A stretch of 64,000 nt of DNA from CAYUQT01 sp964596165. GTDB taxonomy: Bacteria; Planctomycetota; Phycisphaerae; UBA1845; JAFGLZ01. This document shows, piece by piece, positions 51,384-59,826 of the stretch. The position numbers and the translations under genes were made by a program. Position 1 is the first letter of the stretch; each line of letters begins with the position of its first letter. Location: contig CAZQTW010000036.1 in assembly GCA_964596165.1 (NCBI GenBank), forward strand, positions 1 to 64,000, written 5' to 3'. Below the pieces are notes generated by a model that saw only the letters and a program-made list of their open reading frames with translations, ran no database searches and was not told the origin of the DNA.

Positions 51384-52721
51384 CTAGACGCCGGACCCTG
51401 CATTCAGTAGTCCTTTGAGCAGTTCCACCGTTCGCCCCGTGGCGCCCTGGTTGGCCAGGAGGACTTGTCGGGCGGCTTGACCCAGGTCGCGGCGGGCGCG
51501 ATCGTCTTGGAAGAGCCTTTGCGTGGTCGAGGCGAGGGCTTCCACCGCTCCCGGGTGGTCGACCATCTTGTCGATTTGGACGATTCCGCCGCCGGCGCGA
51601 AGCATCTCGACCGGTTCGGCGAAGTTGAAGACGCTGGGTCCGACGATGATCGGCTTGGCCAGGCCTGCGACCTCTAGGACGTCGGACCCGCCCAACGGGC
51701 ACATCGTTCGTCCGACGAACACGACGTCGGCCAAGGCGTAGAACGTCCTCAGTTCGCCCATTGTGTCGCCAAGGAAGACCGCGACGCGATCCCGTGGCGT
51801 GTCCGGATTCGCCGACTTCGATGATTGTGTTGCGCTCCGCCTGACGAACGGCAGGTTTCGCTTGGCGATCTCACCTGCCGCCTCTTCGAAGCGTTCGGGT
51901 TTTCGAGGGATGATCGCCACTTGAAGGCCGGGGATGACACGGCTCAGTCGTGAGTAGGCGTCCAGGCATACCCCTTCCTCGCCCGGGCCCGTACAGCCGC
52001 ACACCCAGAGAGGGCGCCCTCGGTCGATGCCCATTTGCCGGGCCAACTCCTCCTGTCCGTCGACGCGATCCGCGACGGAGGCCGTGTCGTATTTCATCGT
52101 TCCGGTGACGTGGACGCGATCCGCCGGCGTGCCCAGCAGGCGGAAGCGTTCGGCGTAAATCGCGTCCTGCGCGCCCACGCAGCTCAACTGTCCGAACATC
52201 CGTCGGGCGATCGAGCGAACAATCGGTTTGGTGAATCGCCGCATGCTCCGGTGCTCGGTGATGCGGCCGTTGACGATCATCACCGGCACGCCCGATCGAC
52301 GGGCGACGTCGAGCAGGTTTGGCCAGATTTCGAGTTCCATCAGGATGATCGCGGCCGGCCGGAGGCGACGGATGGCCCGTGCGACCGCGCCGCTGAAATC
52401 GAGCGGATACCGAAAGACCAGGTTCTTCGGATACACCTGCCGCGCGCGGTCGAAGCCGGTGTCGGTGGTCGTCGAAATAACCACCGGGAGCTGAGGAAGT
52501 TCCTTTTCGATGGCCTTGACGAGCGTGCCGGTGGCGTTGACCTCGCCGAGCGAGACTGCATGGATCCAGATGCAGCGATCCGACCCGGGCCGGGGTGCGA
52601 CAAACCCCAGGCGTTCGGCCCATCCCCGGCGGCTCTTGCCGAGGACGAGCATTCGGTAGATCAGGACGGGGAGATAGAACAGCGCCGCCCCTGCGTAAAC
52701 GATGTCAAGAAGGAATCGCAT
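51384..52721 (-). CDS. waaA: 3-deoxy-D-manno-octulosonic-acid (Kdo) transferase
   Basis: Adds Kdo to lipid A precursor at the inner membrane, which shows that the organism makes LPS. The 445-residue protein has a membrane-anchoring N-terminus (DIVYAGAALFYLPVLIY). The catalytic Glu is E60 in HAVSLGEVNA. GT-B features follow: ISTTTDTGFDRA, YPLDFSGAVARAIRRLRP, MELEIWPNLL, VNGRITEHRS and the donor-site PLGGSDVLEVAGLAKPIIVGP. The ATG at 52721 (MRFLLDIVYAG) is preferred because the frame upstream looks random. It converges on thiE and is divergent from the DUF4838 gene. Confidence 0.93.
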   Translation of the reverse strand: MRFLLDIVYAGAALFYLPVLIYRMLVLGKSRRGWAERLGFVAPRPGSDRCIWIHAVSLGEVNATGTLVKAIEKELPQLPVVISTTTDTGFDRARQVYPKNLVFRYPLDFSGAVARAIRRLRPAAIILMELEIWPNLLDVARRSGVPVMIVNGRITEHRSMRRFTKPIVRSIARRMFGQLSCVGAQDAIYAERFRLLGTPADRVHVTGTMKYDTASVADRVDGQEELARQMGIDRGRPLWVCGCTGPGEEGVCLDAYSRLSRVIPGLQVAIIPRKPERFEEAAGEIAKRNLPFVRRSATQSSKSANPDTPRDRVAVFLGDTMGELRTFYALADVVFVGRTMCPLGGSDVLEVAGLAKPIIVGPSVFNFAEPVEMLRAGGGIVQIDKMVDHPGAVEALASTTQRLFQDDRARRDLGQAARQVLLANQGATGRTVELLKGLLNAGSGV

Positions 52722-52838
52722 GGGCGCATGATAACCATCTCCGACAAGAGAACAAGTCGGGGTCATGCGGAGAGGTTGCCTCGTCCGGTGTTTTCGTCTG
52801 TAATGGTTCGGCGTTTCCAACCAGAGGAGGATGATCCG

Positions 52839-55517
52839 ATGACATTCTGGCGAGCGGTGTGGAGCCTTGCGGTCGTTGCGTCGGTTTCACCGGTCCTGGC
52901 CGGACCGACGTACATCGTTGTGAATCTGGGCGACTATCCCTCGGCGGCCAAGGCCGCCGGCGACGAGGCGAACGTCGGGTGGGACGACGGCAAGGACGCA
53001 GACGATACCATTTGCACGGAGTGCTATGCCGCTGTCGATTTGCAGCGATGCCTTCGAAAGATGACCGGCGACAAGACCGGGTTCGAGATCGTCGACGACG
53101 ACAAGGTCCCCTCGGAGGGGGCCCTGATCATCCTGGGCAATCCGAAGTCCAACACGTTGCTTGCCGGCGGCGTGATGAAACTCGATCTGAAAGACGAAGC
53201 CTTCGCCTCGCTGGGCAATGAGGGCTATCTGATCAAGACCGGCGCGCTGAACACCGGGCGGCAAATCATGGTCATCGGTGGCGCGACTCGTATCGGCACG
53301 CTCTACGGCGTCTACGGATTCCTCGATCGGCTCGGCGTCCGCTGGTTCGCGCCGGGTGAGGCGGGCGAGGAGGTTCCCCAACAGGCTCTGGACAGGCTGC
53401 CCCCTATCGACATTACGGACAAGCCGATGTTCTTCACTCGCGGCTTCCACGCGTGGGAGTACCGCGGCGACGAGCAGTTTTTCGACTGGATGGCCCGTAA
53501 TCGGATGAATTACTGGTGCGTCGAGGAGAAGAACCGCCCCGGCCTCAAGAAGCGCGGCATCAAGATGAATTGCGGCAACCACGTTCTGATCCCGAGGTTC
53601 CTGGGACCGACCGAACCCTATCCTTACAACCATGCCACGTTCGCCGGCGACGACGGCAAGAATCTGCCGGCCGATCCGTATCCCGTCAGTCCCGATTTCA
53701 AAGGCGACGTCAACAAGGACGGCAAGCTGACGTACTTCGAGGCGCATCCGGAGTGGTACGGGCTGATCAAGGGCAAGCGGAGCGACAACATCGTCGGCGA
53801 CGGCGGCGACAATTTCTGCACGGCCAACAAGGACGCCGTCGATGAGTTCATGAAGAACCTCGTCCAGGATCTCATTGACGGTGTGTGGAAGGACGCCGAC
53901 AGCCTGAACTTCTGGACGCTCGACGGCGGCCGGTGGTGCGAGTGCGAGAAGTGCAAGGCGCTGGGCATATCGAGCGATCGCAATCTGCTGCTGGTCCATC
54001 GGTGCCGCCAGGAGATGAAGAAGGCCCAAGCGGAGGGGCGCCTGAAGCGCGACCTGATGATTTACTTTCTGGCCTATGCGGATGTGCTAAGTCCTCCGAC
54101 GCGGCCGCTGCCGGCGGACTTTGATTACGATCACTGCATTGCGACGTACTTCCCGATCGCTCGCTGTTATGTCCATGCGTTGAACGACCCCAAGTGCACG
54201 GAGTTCAACACCCGCTACGAGAAGAACCTCTATGGCTGGGCGATTGACCCTGACCGGCACTACAAGGGGCAGATCTTCATTGGTGAGTACTACAACGTCA
54301 GCGGGTATCGCTGCCTGCCGGTCATGTTCGCCCGCACCATGTGCGTCGACATGCCCTATTACTACAAGATGGCCGCCCGGCATATGCACTACATGCATTG
54401 CACGACGAAGAACTGGGGGACGAAGGCCCTGACCAACTACCAGTTCGCCAAGATGATGTGGAAGACGGACCTCGATTGTGCAGCGCTGCTATCCGACTAC
54501 TTCGCCAAGCGCTACGGTCCGGCGGCGGATACCATGAAAGGGTTGTACGACCGGCTGGACACCGCCTTGTGCAACGTGACCGAACTGAAGTACCACCTCA
54601 GCGGTCTGCTCAACAGGAATGCAAAAAACCTCTTCCCCAGAAAGCATATGAAATACGAGAAGACGCACTTCGACACGGATGAGGGGCCATCGCTGACCGA
54701 GATGGTCGCGGCCATCGATGACTGCCGGAGGATCCTCGTGGAGGCCCAGGCGAGGGATCTTCCGGAGAGGATCAAGGCGAGACTTGCCGAGGATGCCGGG
54801 CCGCTGACCTACGGGGCGAACACGATTCACTTCTACGATGTGCTCGTTCGGATGACGCGGCTCATACATGAAGGCAAGCGCGACGAGGCGGCCACGCTCG
54901 CCCCCGAGATGGAACGGCTCGTTAAAGCCCTTCGCGAGGATACGACGAGCACGGCCTGGTCCTCATCGCATGCCAGCTCCCCGAATGCCTTTGAGGCGAG
55001 CTACGTGAAGGCGGCCTATCAGCGGCTTTCGGACGAGTTTGCGCCGGCGAAGGTCCACCTGCTCGAGAAGGGCAAGCCGTTTGCCATTCCGGGCAAGGCG
55101 TTCATCGGCGGGGGGCGGAGTGAATTCGGCATCGGCCTACGGGCCGGCGACAAGACCTACAGCGAGCAAGGCAACTACGTGTATGCAAAGGCCGCGGCTC
55201 CTTTGGACTCCATGAAGGCGAAGATCGAATTGAAGACTCTGCCGGCCGACGGCGTGATCCTCTATCTCGTGGGGATGTGCTGTCCTCAGCCGGGCAAGAC
55301 CGACGTCGCCGTGAGGATCGCGATGAACGGGGAGACCGTCTACGAAGGGCCCAGTGAGTTCCCCGGGAACCAGCTCGGCAGTCGACAGTACAAGGTCCCA
55401 GCCGGCTTCCTGAAAGCGGGCGTCAATGAGCTGGTCATCGCGAATACCGAACCGGAGGGTCCTCGCGGCGGCAAACCGTGGTTTGGCATCGATCGCGTGG
55501 AGTTTCGCGTGCCGTAA
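52839..55517 (+). CDS. Secreted DUF4838 protein (alpha-glucuronidase-like)
   Basis: An 892-residue exported protein. The start at 52839 is set by AGAGGAGG (52823-52830), followed by a signal peptide to about residue 22. An N-terminal domain resembling that of GH20/GH67-type enzymes (about 22-155: CYAAVDLQRCLRKMTGDKTG, IGTLYGVYGFLDRLGVRWFAPG) precedes a TIM-barrel DUF4838 region: GFHAWEYRGDEQFFDWMARN, LNFWTLDGGRWCECEKCKA, GEYYNVSGYRCLPVMF. The C-terminal ~250 residues hold a helical part and a final beta-sandwich. It may act on uronic-acid or hexosamine-bearing polysaccharide, but no member is well characterised. Confidence 0.82.
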   Translation: MTFWRAVWSLAVVASVSPVLAGPTYIVVNLGDYPSAAKAAGDEANVGWDDGKDADDTICTECYAAVDLQRCLRKMTGDKTGFEIVDDDKVPSEGALIILGNPKSNTLLAGGVMKLDLKDEAFASLGNEGYLIKTGALNTGRQIMVIGGATRIGTLYGVYGFLDRLGVRWFAPGEAGEEVPQQALDRLPPIDITDKPMFFTRGFHAWEYRGDEQFFDWMARNRMNYWCVEEKNRPGLKKRGIKMNCGNHVLIPRFLGPTEPYPYNHATFAGDDGKNLPADPYPVSPDFKGDVNKDGKLTYFEAHPEWYGLIKGKRSDNIVGDGGDNFCTANKDAVDEFMKNLVQDLIDGVWKDADSLNFWTLDGGRWCECEKCKALGISSDRNLLLVHRCRQEMKKAQAEGRLKRDLMIYFLAYADVLSPPTRPLPADFDYDHCIATYFPIARCYVHALNDPKCTEFNTRYEKNLYGWAIDPDRHYKGQIFIGEYYNVSGYRCLPVMFARTMCVDMPYYYKMAARHMHYMHCTTKNWGTKALTNYQFAKMMWKTDLDCAALLSDYFAKRYGPAADTMKGLYDRLDTALCNVTELKYHLSGLLNRNAKNLFPRKHMKYEKTHFDTDEGPSLTEMVAAIDDCRRILVEAQARDLPERIKARLAEDAGPLTYGANTIHFYDVLVRMTRLIHEGKRDEAATLAPEMERLVKALREDTTSTAWSSSHASSPNAFEASYVKAAYQRLSDEFAPAKVHLLEKGKPFAIPGKAFIGGGRSEFGIGLRAGDKTYSEQGNYVYAKAAAPLDSMKAKIELKTLPADGVILYLVGMCCPQPGKTDVAVRIAMNGETVYEGPSEFPGNQLGSRQYKVPAGFLKAGVNELVIANTEPEGPRGGKPWFGIDRVEFRVP

Positions 55518-55574
55518 GAAGGCAGCGCGTCGAGGTCTGCCCGCGCCCGGCGATCAATCCGGGGACGAGTGGGC

Positions 55575-56339
55575 CTACGCCAGCAGTCCGATTTTTCGAA
55601 GATGCGCCGCCGAGTCGGCGACATACTTCATCTGCTCCTCGGCCGTCATTTCGACACCGGCCATGCCCTCGAGTTCCAGGGTGAACGGTCCGTCGTATCC
55701 GCGATCGATCATCAGTCGGGTCACCGTCGTGAAGTCCACCACACCGGTTCCGAGGGTGGGGAAGAAGTGTTTCTGGTAGCCGCCGTCGGTATCCTTCAGG
55801 TGAACGCCTTCAACGTAGGGGAGGACCTTGCGGAGTTCGCCCACCGCATCGATTGCCTGGTTGTAGTAGTAGACGTTGGCCGTGTCGAAGTTAATTCGTA
55901 CGTTCGGATGGTTGATGGCGGTCATCGTCCGGGCGCCGACATCACCGTTGGTGACCAGGTCCGGATGCGTCTCCATCATGATGATGACCTTTCGCTTGGC
56001 TGCCTCGTCGCCGGCTGCACGGAGTCTGTCGTAGGCCACCTTCTTGTCGAGGTCTCCGGCCTTGACGCTGACGAACAGCCGGCGGACGCCGAAGGCCTTG
56101 CACACCTCGCACTGGGCGGCCAGCAGGGAGACCACCTCCGGATCGGCGATCGGGCAGACGCCTTGGAACGAAGCGACGGACATGCCGTGAGATGCCAGCA
56201 GCTTCCGCTTTTCGACGACCTCTTGAAACGCGGGGATCGGAATCTCCACGTGTCGAATCCCCAGCGCGGGCAGATGGGTCCAGGCCATGTCCATGTGCTT
56301 GCCGTAACTCTGAACCCTGCAGGAAACCACGTACGCCAT
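55575..56339 (-). CDS. Cytoplasmic sugar phosphate isomerase/epimerase family protein
   Basis: A 254-residue xylose-isomerase-like TIM barrel without signal peptide. Metal-site residues are clear: E in MMETHPDLVTN, D in RINFDTANVYYYN, H in EGVHLKDTDGGYQ, E in FTLELEGMAG. The ATG at 56339 has AAAGGGG eight bases upstream. It converges on the DUF4838 gene (57 bases apart) and is divergent from ndk. It probably interconverts sugars or inositol-type intermediates. Substrate not assigned. Confidence 0.87.
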   Translation of the reverse strand: MAYVVSCRVQSYGKHMDMAWTHLPALGIRHVEIPIPAFQEVVEKRKLLASHGMSVASFQGVCPIADPEVVSLLAAQCEVCKAFGVRRLFVSVKAGDLDKKVAYDRLRAAGDEAAKRKVIIMMETHPDLVTNGDVGARTMTAINHPNVRINFDTANVYYYNQAIDAVGELRKVLPYVEGVHLKDTDGGYQKHFFPTLGTGVVDFTTVTRLMIDRGYDGPFTLELEGMAGVEMTAEEQMKYVADSAAHLRKIGLLA

Positions 56340-56692
56340 GACGAACCCCTTTCAGCGAACATTCTCCGTGTATCGCCGACCGGTGAAGCAATCTTACCGG
56401 CTTCAATCACCCGCCGCCAGTTCCTGGGGCTGAAGCGGTAGTCGTGAGTCTCATGCGCTCGGCGCGTTACGAACGCCGACCTCTGTCTCCCGGTTTGAAC
56501 CCTCGGGTTCATGACTTGGGCGGCTTGGCGGGATGCTTTCGTTGCGCGACTATACGGGGCTGAACGACTTCGAGCTCGATGTCTCAATCAGCGTTGACGT
56601 TGGCCCTGCGTGCTGCGTACAGTAAAGGCAGTCGGCGACCGGATTCGCCGCAAGCTATCTCGGAAATCAGAGGACCTGGAGCTGCCGCACCG
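56340..56692. other. 353-base divergent region upstream of ndk
   Basis: No gene is supported. A short palindrome, TGAACCC-TC-GGGTTCA, lies at 56496-56511; no clear promoter hexamers are seen. Confidence 0.45.
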
Positions 56693-57136
56693 ATGGAAGA
56701 CACGCTGGTCATCCTCAAGCCGGACGCCGTTCAACGTCAACTCGTCGGACCGATCACGGCACGATTTGAGGCGAAGGGCCTCCGCATCGTGGCCATGAAG
56801 CTGATGCAGATTTCGCGCGAACTGGCCGAGCGACACTATGCCGTGCACAAGGGCAAGGACTTCTACCCCCGGCTAATCGACTACATCACGGCCGGCCCGG
56901 TGGTGGTGATGGTCCTGCGCGGTCCGAAGGCAATCGAGGTGAGCCGAAAGCTGATGGGTAAAACGTTCGGCAGGCAGGCGGAGCCCGGGACGATCCGCGG
57001 CGATTACGCCATCTGCGACACGTACAACCTCGTGCATGGCAGCGACGCTCCGGAGTCGGCTGCCTATGAAATCGGATTGTACTTCAGGAAGGACGAAATC
57101 GTATCGTACGACGTCGCCGCGGGTCGATGGTTGTAG
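56693..57136 (+). CDS. ndk: Nucleoside diphosphate kinase
   Basis: Balances NTP pools by moving phosphate between NTPs and NDPs via a phospho-histidine. It is 147 residues, the normal length. KPDAVQRQLVG near the start and the active-site H115 in YNLVHGSD are present, as are FYPRLIDYITAGP and PGTIRGDYA. The frame is open upstream to 56579, but the ATG at 56693 is where the family begins and has GGAG about 11 bases before it. It is a housekeeping gene next to a cupin and ligA. Confidence 0.97.
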   Translation: MEDTLVILKPDAVQRQLVGPITARFEAKGLRIVAMKLMQISRELAERHYAVHKGKDFYPRLIDYITAGPVVVMVLRGPKAIEVSRKLMGKTFGRQAEPGTIRGDYAICDTYNLVHGSDAPESAAYEIGLYFRKDEIVSYDVAAGRWL

Positions 57137-57209
57137 GAGGGACTTGTGTCCCGATAGAAAATGTTCGTGGCCGTTATGCCGGTAGACCGGCCTGCATGGA
57201 GCATGCGTG

Positions 57210-57563
57210 ATGTTCATCAAGACTGTCCAGGATGTTCCCAGCGAAACGGTTACGGCCGATGGGGCCAAGGGTGCCACTGTCCGCTGGCTGATTACCGAGG
57301 CCGACGGCGCGCCGAATTTTGCCATGCGACTTTTCGAGCTGGGTCCCGGCGGGCATACACCGCACCATTCGCACCCGTACGAACATGAGGCGTTCGTGTT
57401 GGAGGGCGACGGCGTGCTGGTCGGTCCCGACGGCGAGCGGCCATTTCGGGCCGGCCAGGTTATTTTCGTGCCGGCGAACGAGAAGCACCAGTTTCGCAAC
57501 ACGGGCGTCGGCACCTGCCGGTTCCTGTGTCTGATCCCGTCGGCAAACTGCTGCCTGCGATAG
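57210..57563 (+). CDS. Cupin-domain protein
   Basis: A 117-residue single-domain cupin. The first metal motif is GGHTPHHSHPYEHEAFVLEG (H53, H55, E60), the second is VPANEKHQFRNTG (H93). It may be a metal-dependent isomerase, dioxygenase or ligand-binding protein; the compact size gives no specific clue. The ATG at 57210 is used, with GGAG upstream; a GTG at 57207 is also possible. It is 33 bases from ligA and likely in the same transcript. Confidence 0.9.
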   Translation: MFIKTVQDVPSETVTADGAKGATVRWLITEADGAPNFAMRLFELGPGGHTPHHSHPYEHEAFVLEGDGVLVGPDGERPFRAGQVIFVPANEKHQFRNTGVGTCRFLCLIPSANCCLR

Positions 57564-57596
57564 TCCCGGATCGAGAGGGAACAGGGAGCCTTCCTT

Positions 57597-59684
57597 ATGG
57601 CGAGCGGCGGGAACCCGGCCAAGCGAATCGAGGAGCTCCGCGAGGAAATCCGCCGGCACGATCATCTCTACTACGTGCAAGCCGAACCCGAGATCAGCGA
57701 TCGCGAATACGATCGGCTGATGGAGGAGCTCAAGCAGCTCGAGACCGCTCATCCCGAGTTGATTACGTCCGACTCACCGACGCAGCGCGTCGGTGGCCGG
57801 CCGCTGGAAGGGTTTACCAGCGTTCGGCATGCCGTGCCGATGATGTCGATCGACAACACGTATAACGAGGGCGAACTGCGGGAATTCGACGATCGTGTAC
57901 GCCGGGGGCTGGGTGGTGAGAAGTATGAATACCTGGTGGACCCCAAGATCGACGGGGTGGCCATTTCGCTGAGGTATGAAGGCGGACGGCTCGTTCTGGG
58001 CGCCACGCGCGGTGACGGCAAGACCGGCGACGACGTGACACAGAACGTCCGGACGATTCGGTCGATTCCGCTACGGCTTTGCGGCGAGGGTGTTCCCGAC
58101 ATCGTTGAAGTCCGCGGTGAGGTGTATTGGCCCAGGAAGGATTTCGAGCGGTACAATGCCGCCCGCGAGGCCGCGGGCGAGCCGACGTTCGCCAACCCGC
58201 GAAACGGGACGGCCGGCACGCTCAAGCAGCTCGACAGCCGGATTGTCGCGGAGCGGCAGTTGGCGTTCCTTGCCCATGGGTTCGGGCAGGTCGAACCGTT
58301 GCCCGGCAAGGCATCGAGGCGCCGCCCGCCGGGCAAGGCGACCGCGCGACAGTCGGAGATGTTCGACGGTACGGTCGTCGAAAGCCAGTCCGAGCTGTTC
58401 GAACGCTTCGCCGAGTGGGGCATCCCCGTCAGTCCTCATCGGCGAGTGTGCAAGGACATCGATGCCGTTATCGGGATGGTTCATGAGTGGGATGCCAAAC
58501 GGCACGATCTTGAGTATGCCACCGATGGGTTGGTCGTTAAGGTCGATCGGCTGGACCAGCGTGATGTGCTGGGCGCCACGAGCAAGTACCCACGGTGGTG
58601 CATTGCGTTCAAGTATGCGGCCGAGCAGGCGGCCACGATTCTGAAGGGTGTGACTTTCCAGGTCGGCAAACTGGGGACAATCACTCCCGTGGCCGAGCTC
58701 GAACCGGTGGAACTGGCCGGAACGACGGTCAAGCGGGCCAGTTTGCACAATTTCGACCAGGTCGACCGTTTGGGTGTCCGAATCGGCGATACGGTGCTCG
58801 TCGAGAAGGCCGGTGAGATCATCCCGCAGGTCGTCGGCGTGGTCGAAGAGAAGCGTCCCAAGCATGCGAGGGCGATTGCCCGACCGGCCACGTGTCCCGA
58901 ATGCGGCGGTCCCGCCGCGCAGGACGAGGGCGGTGTCTTCCTACGATGTATCAACCCGGAATGCCCGGCGCAGATCAAGGAGAAACTGCGATACTTTTGC
59001 GCCCGCGACCAGATGGATATCGAAGGCGTCGGACCGGCGCTGGTCGAGCAGTTGGTGGACTCGGGCTTGGTCCGCGAATTCGCGGATCTCTATCGACTTC
59101 GTGAGCGTCGGGACGAACTGGTTGCTCTGGAACGTATGGGCGAAAAGAGCGCCGATAATCTGTTGGCCAGCATCGAAGAGAGTAAGCATCGCGGCCTGGC
59201 CCGCGTGATCGCCGCCTTGAATATCCGTCACGTGGGCACGCGAGCGGCGGAACTGCTGGCCGACCACTTCGGCTCGATGGACAAGCTGGCCACCGCCTCG
59301 CTCGAAGATCTGCTCGAGGTGAGTGAGGTAGGGGACGTCATGGCCCGCACGATCCACGAGTGGTTCTCCAGCCCGACCGGCAAACGAACCGTTGCGCACT
59401 TGGCCGCTGTGGGCGTGGAGATGCAGGTCCAGCGGCGGTCGCGTAGTGGAAGCCGGCCGCTTGCCGGTAAGACCGTTGTCGTCACCGGGACGCTGGAAGG
59501 GTTCAGCCGCAAGGAGATCCAGGACTTGATCAAGGACCTCGGCGGGACCGCCACCGGCAGCGTCAGCAGGAAGACCGACTTCGTGCTGGCCGGCGCCGAC
59601 CCGGGTAGCAAGCTCGACAAGGCCCGCGAACTCGGCGTCGAGGTGATCGACGAGGCCACCTTTCTGAAACGGATCGGGAGGTAG
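57597..59684 (+). CDS. ligA: NAD+-dependent DNA ligase
   Basis: Seals nicks in DNA using NAD+. It is 695 residues with domain Ia, adenylation domain with catalytic Lys in PKIDGVAIS, OB fold (EPVELAGTTVKRASLHNF), a four-Cys zinc finger (CPECGG, then CINPEC), helix-hairpin-helix repeats and a C-terminal BRCT domain (PLAGKTVVVTGTLEGFSRKE). The ATG at 57597 begins the family homology. An insertion of about 25 residues, rich in Arg/Gly/Lys and repeating QSEMFD/QSELFE, lies near residue 240-265 in the adenylation domain compared with the common form. All catalytic parts are present. Confidence 0.96.
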   Translation: MASGGNPAKRIEELREEIRRHDHLYYVQAEPEISDREYDRLMEELKQLETAHPELITSDSPTQRVGGRPLEGFTSVRHAVPMMSIDNTYNEGELREFDDRVRRGLGGEKYEYLVDPKIDGVAISLRYEGGRLVLGATRGDGKTGDDVTQNVRTIRSIPLRLCGEGVPDIVEVRGEVYWPRKDFERYNAAREAAGEPTFANPRNGTAGTLKQLDSRIVAERQLAFLAHGFGQVEPLPGKASRRRPPGKATARQSEMFDGTVVESQSELFERFAEWGIPVSPHRRVCKDIDAVIGMVHEWDAKRHDLEYATDGLVVKVDRLDQRDVLGATSKYPRWCIAFKYAAEQAATILKGVTFQVGKLGTITPVAELEPVELAGTTVKRASLHNFDQVDRLGVRIGDTVLVEKAGEIIPQVVGVVEEKRPKHARAIARPATCPECGGPAAQDEGGVFLRCINPECPAQIKEKLRYFCARDQMDIEGVGPALVEQLVDSGLVREFADLYRLRERRDELVALERMGEKSADNLLASIEESKHRGLARVIAALNIRHVGTRAAELLADHFGSMDKLATASLEDLLEVSEVGDVMARTIHEWFSSPTGKRTVAHLAAVGVEMQVQRRSRSGSRPLAGKTVVVTGTLEGFSRKEIQDLIKDLGGTATGSVSRKTDFVLAGADPGSKLDKARELGVEVIDEATFLKRIGR

Positions 59685-59826
59685 ACCTTGAGACTTGCCT
59701 GTAGAGTCGCCCTTCCTATTCCCGTTCCTATTACTTCCGGAACTTAGGTGCGGCCGTGCCGCGAATCCTGAGTCCCGAGATCCGGGTCCGTCCCCCGGTA
59801 CTCGCCGCCACGGCTGAACCTTGCCG

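Noticed and set aside
56485..56515. GGTTCAAACC on the minus strand, like a tRNA T-arm
   Set aside because: The flanking bases do not form a T-stem and there is no acceptor or anticodon arm around it.
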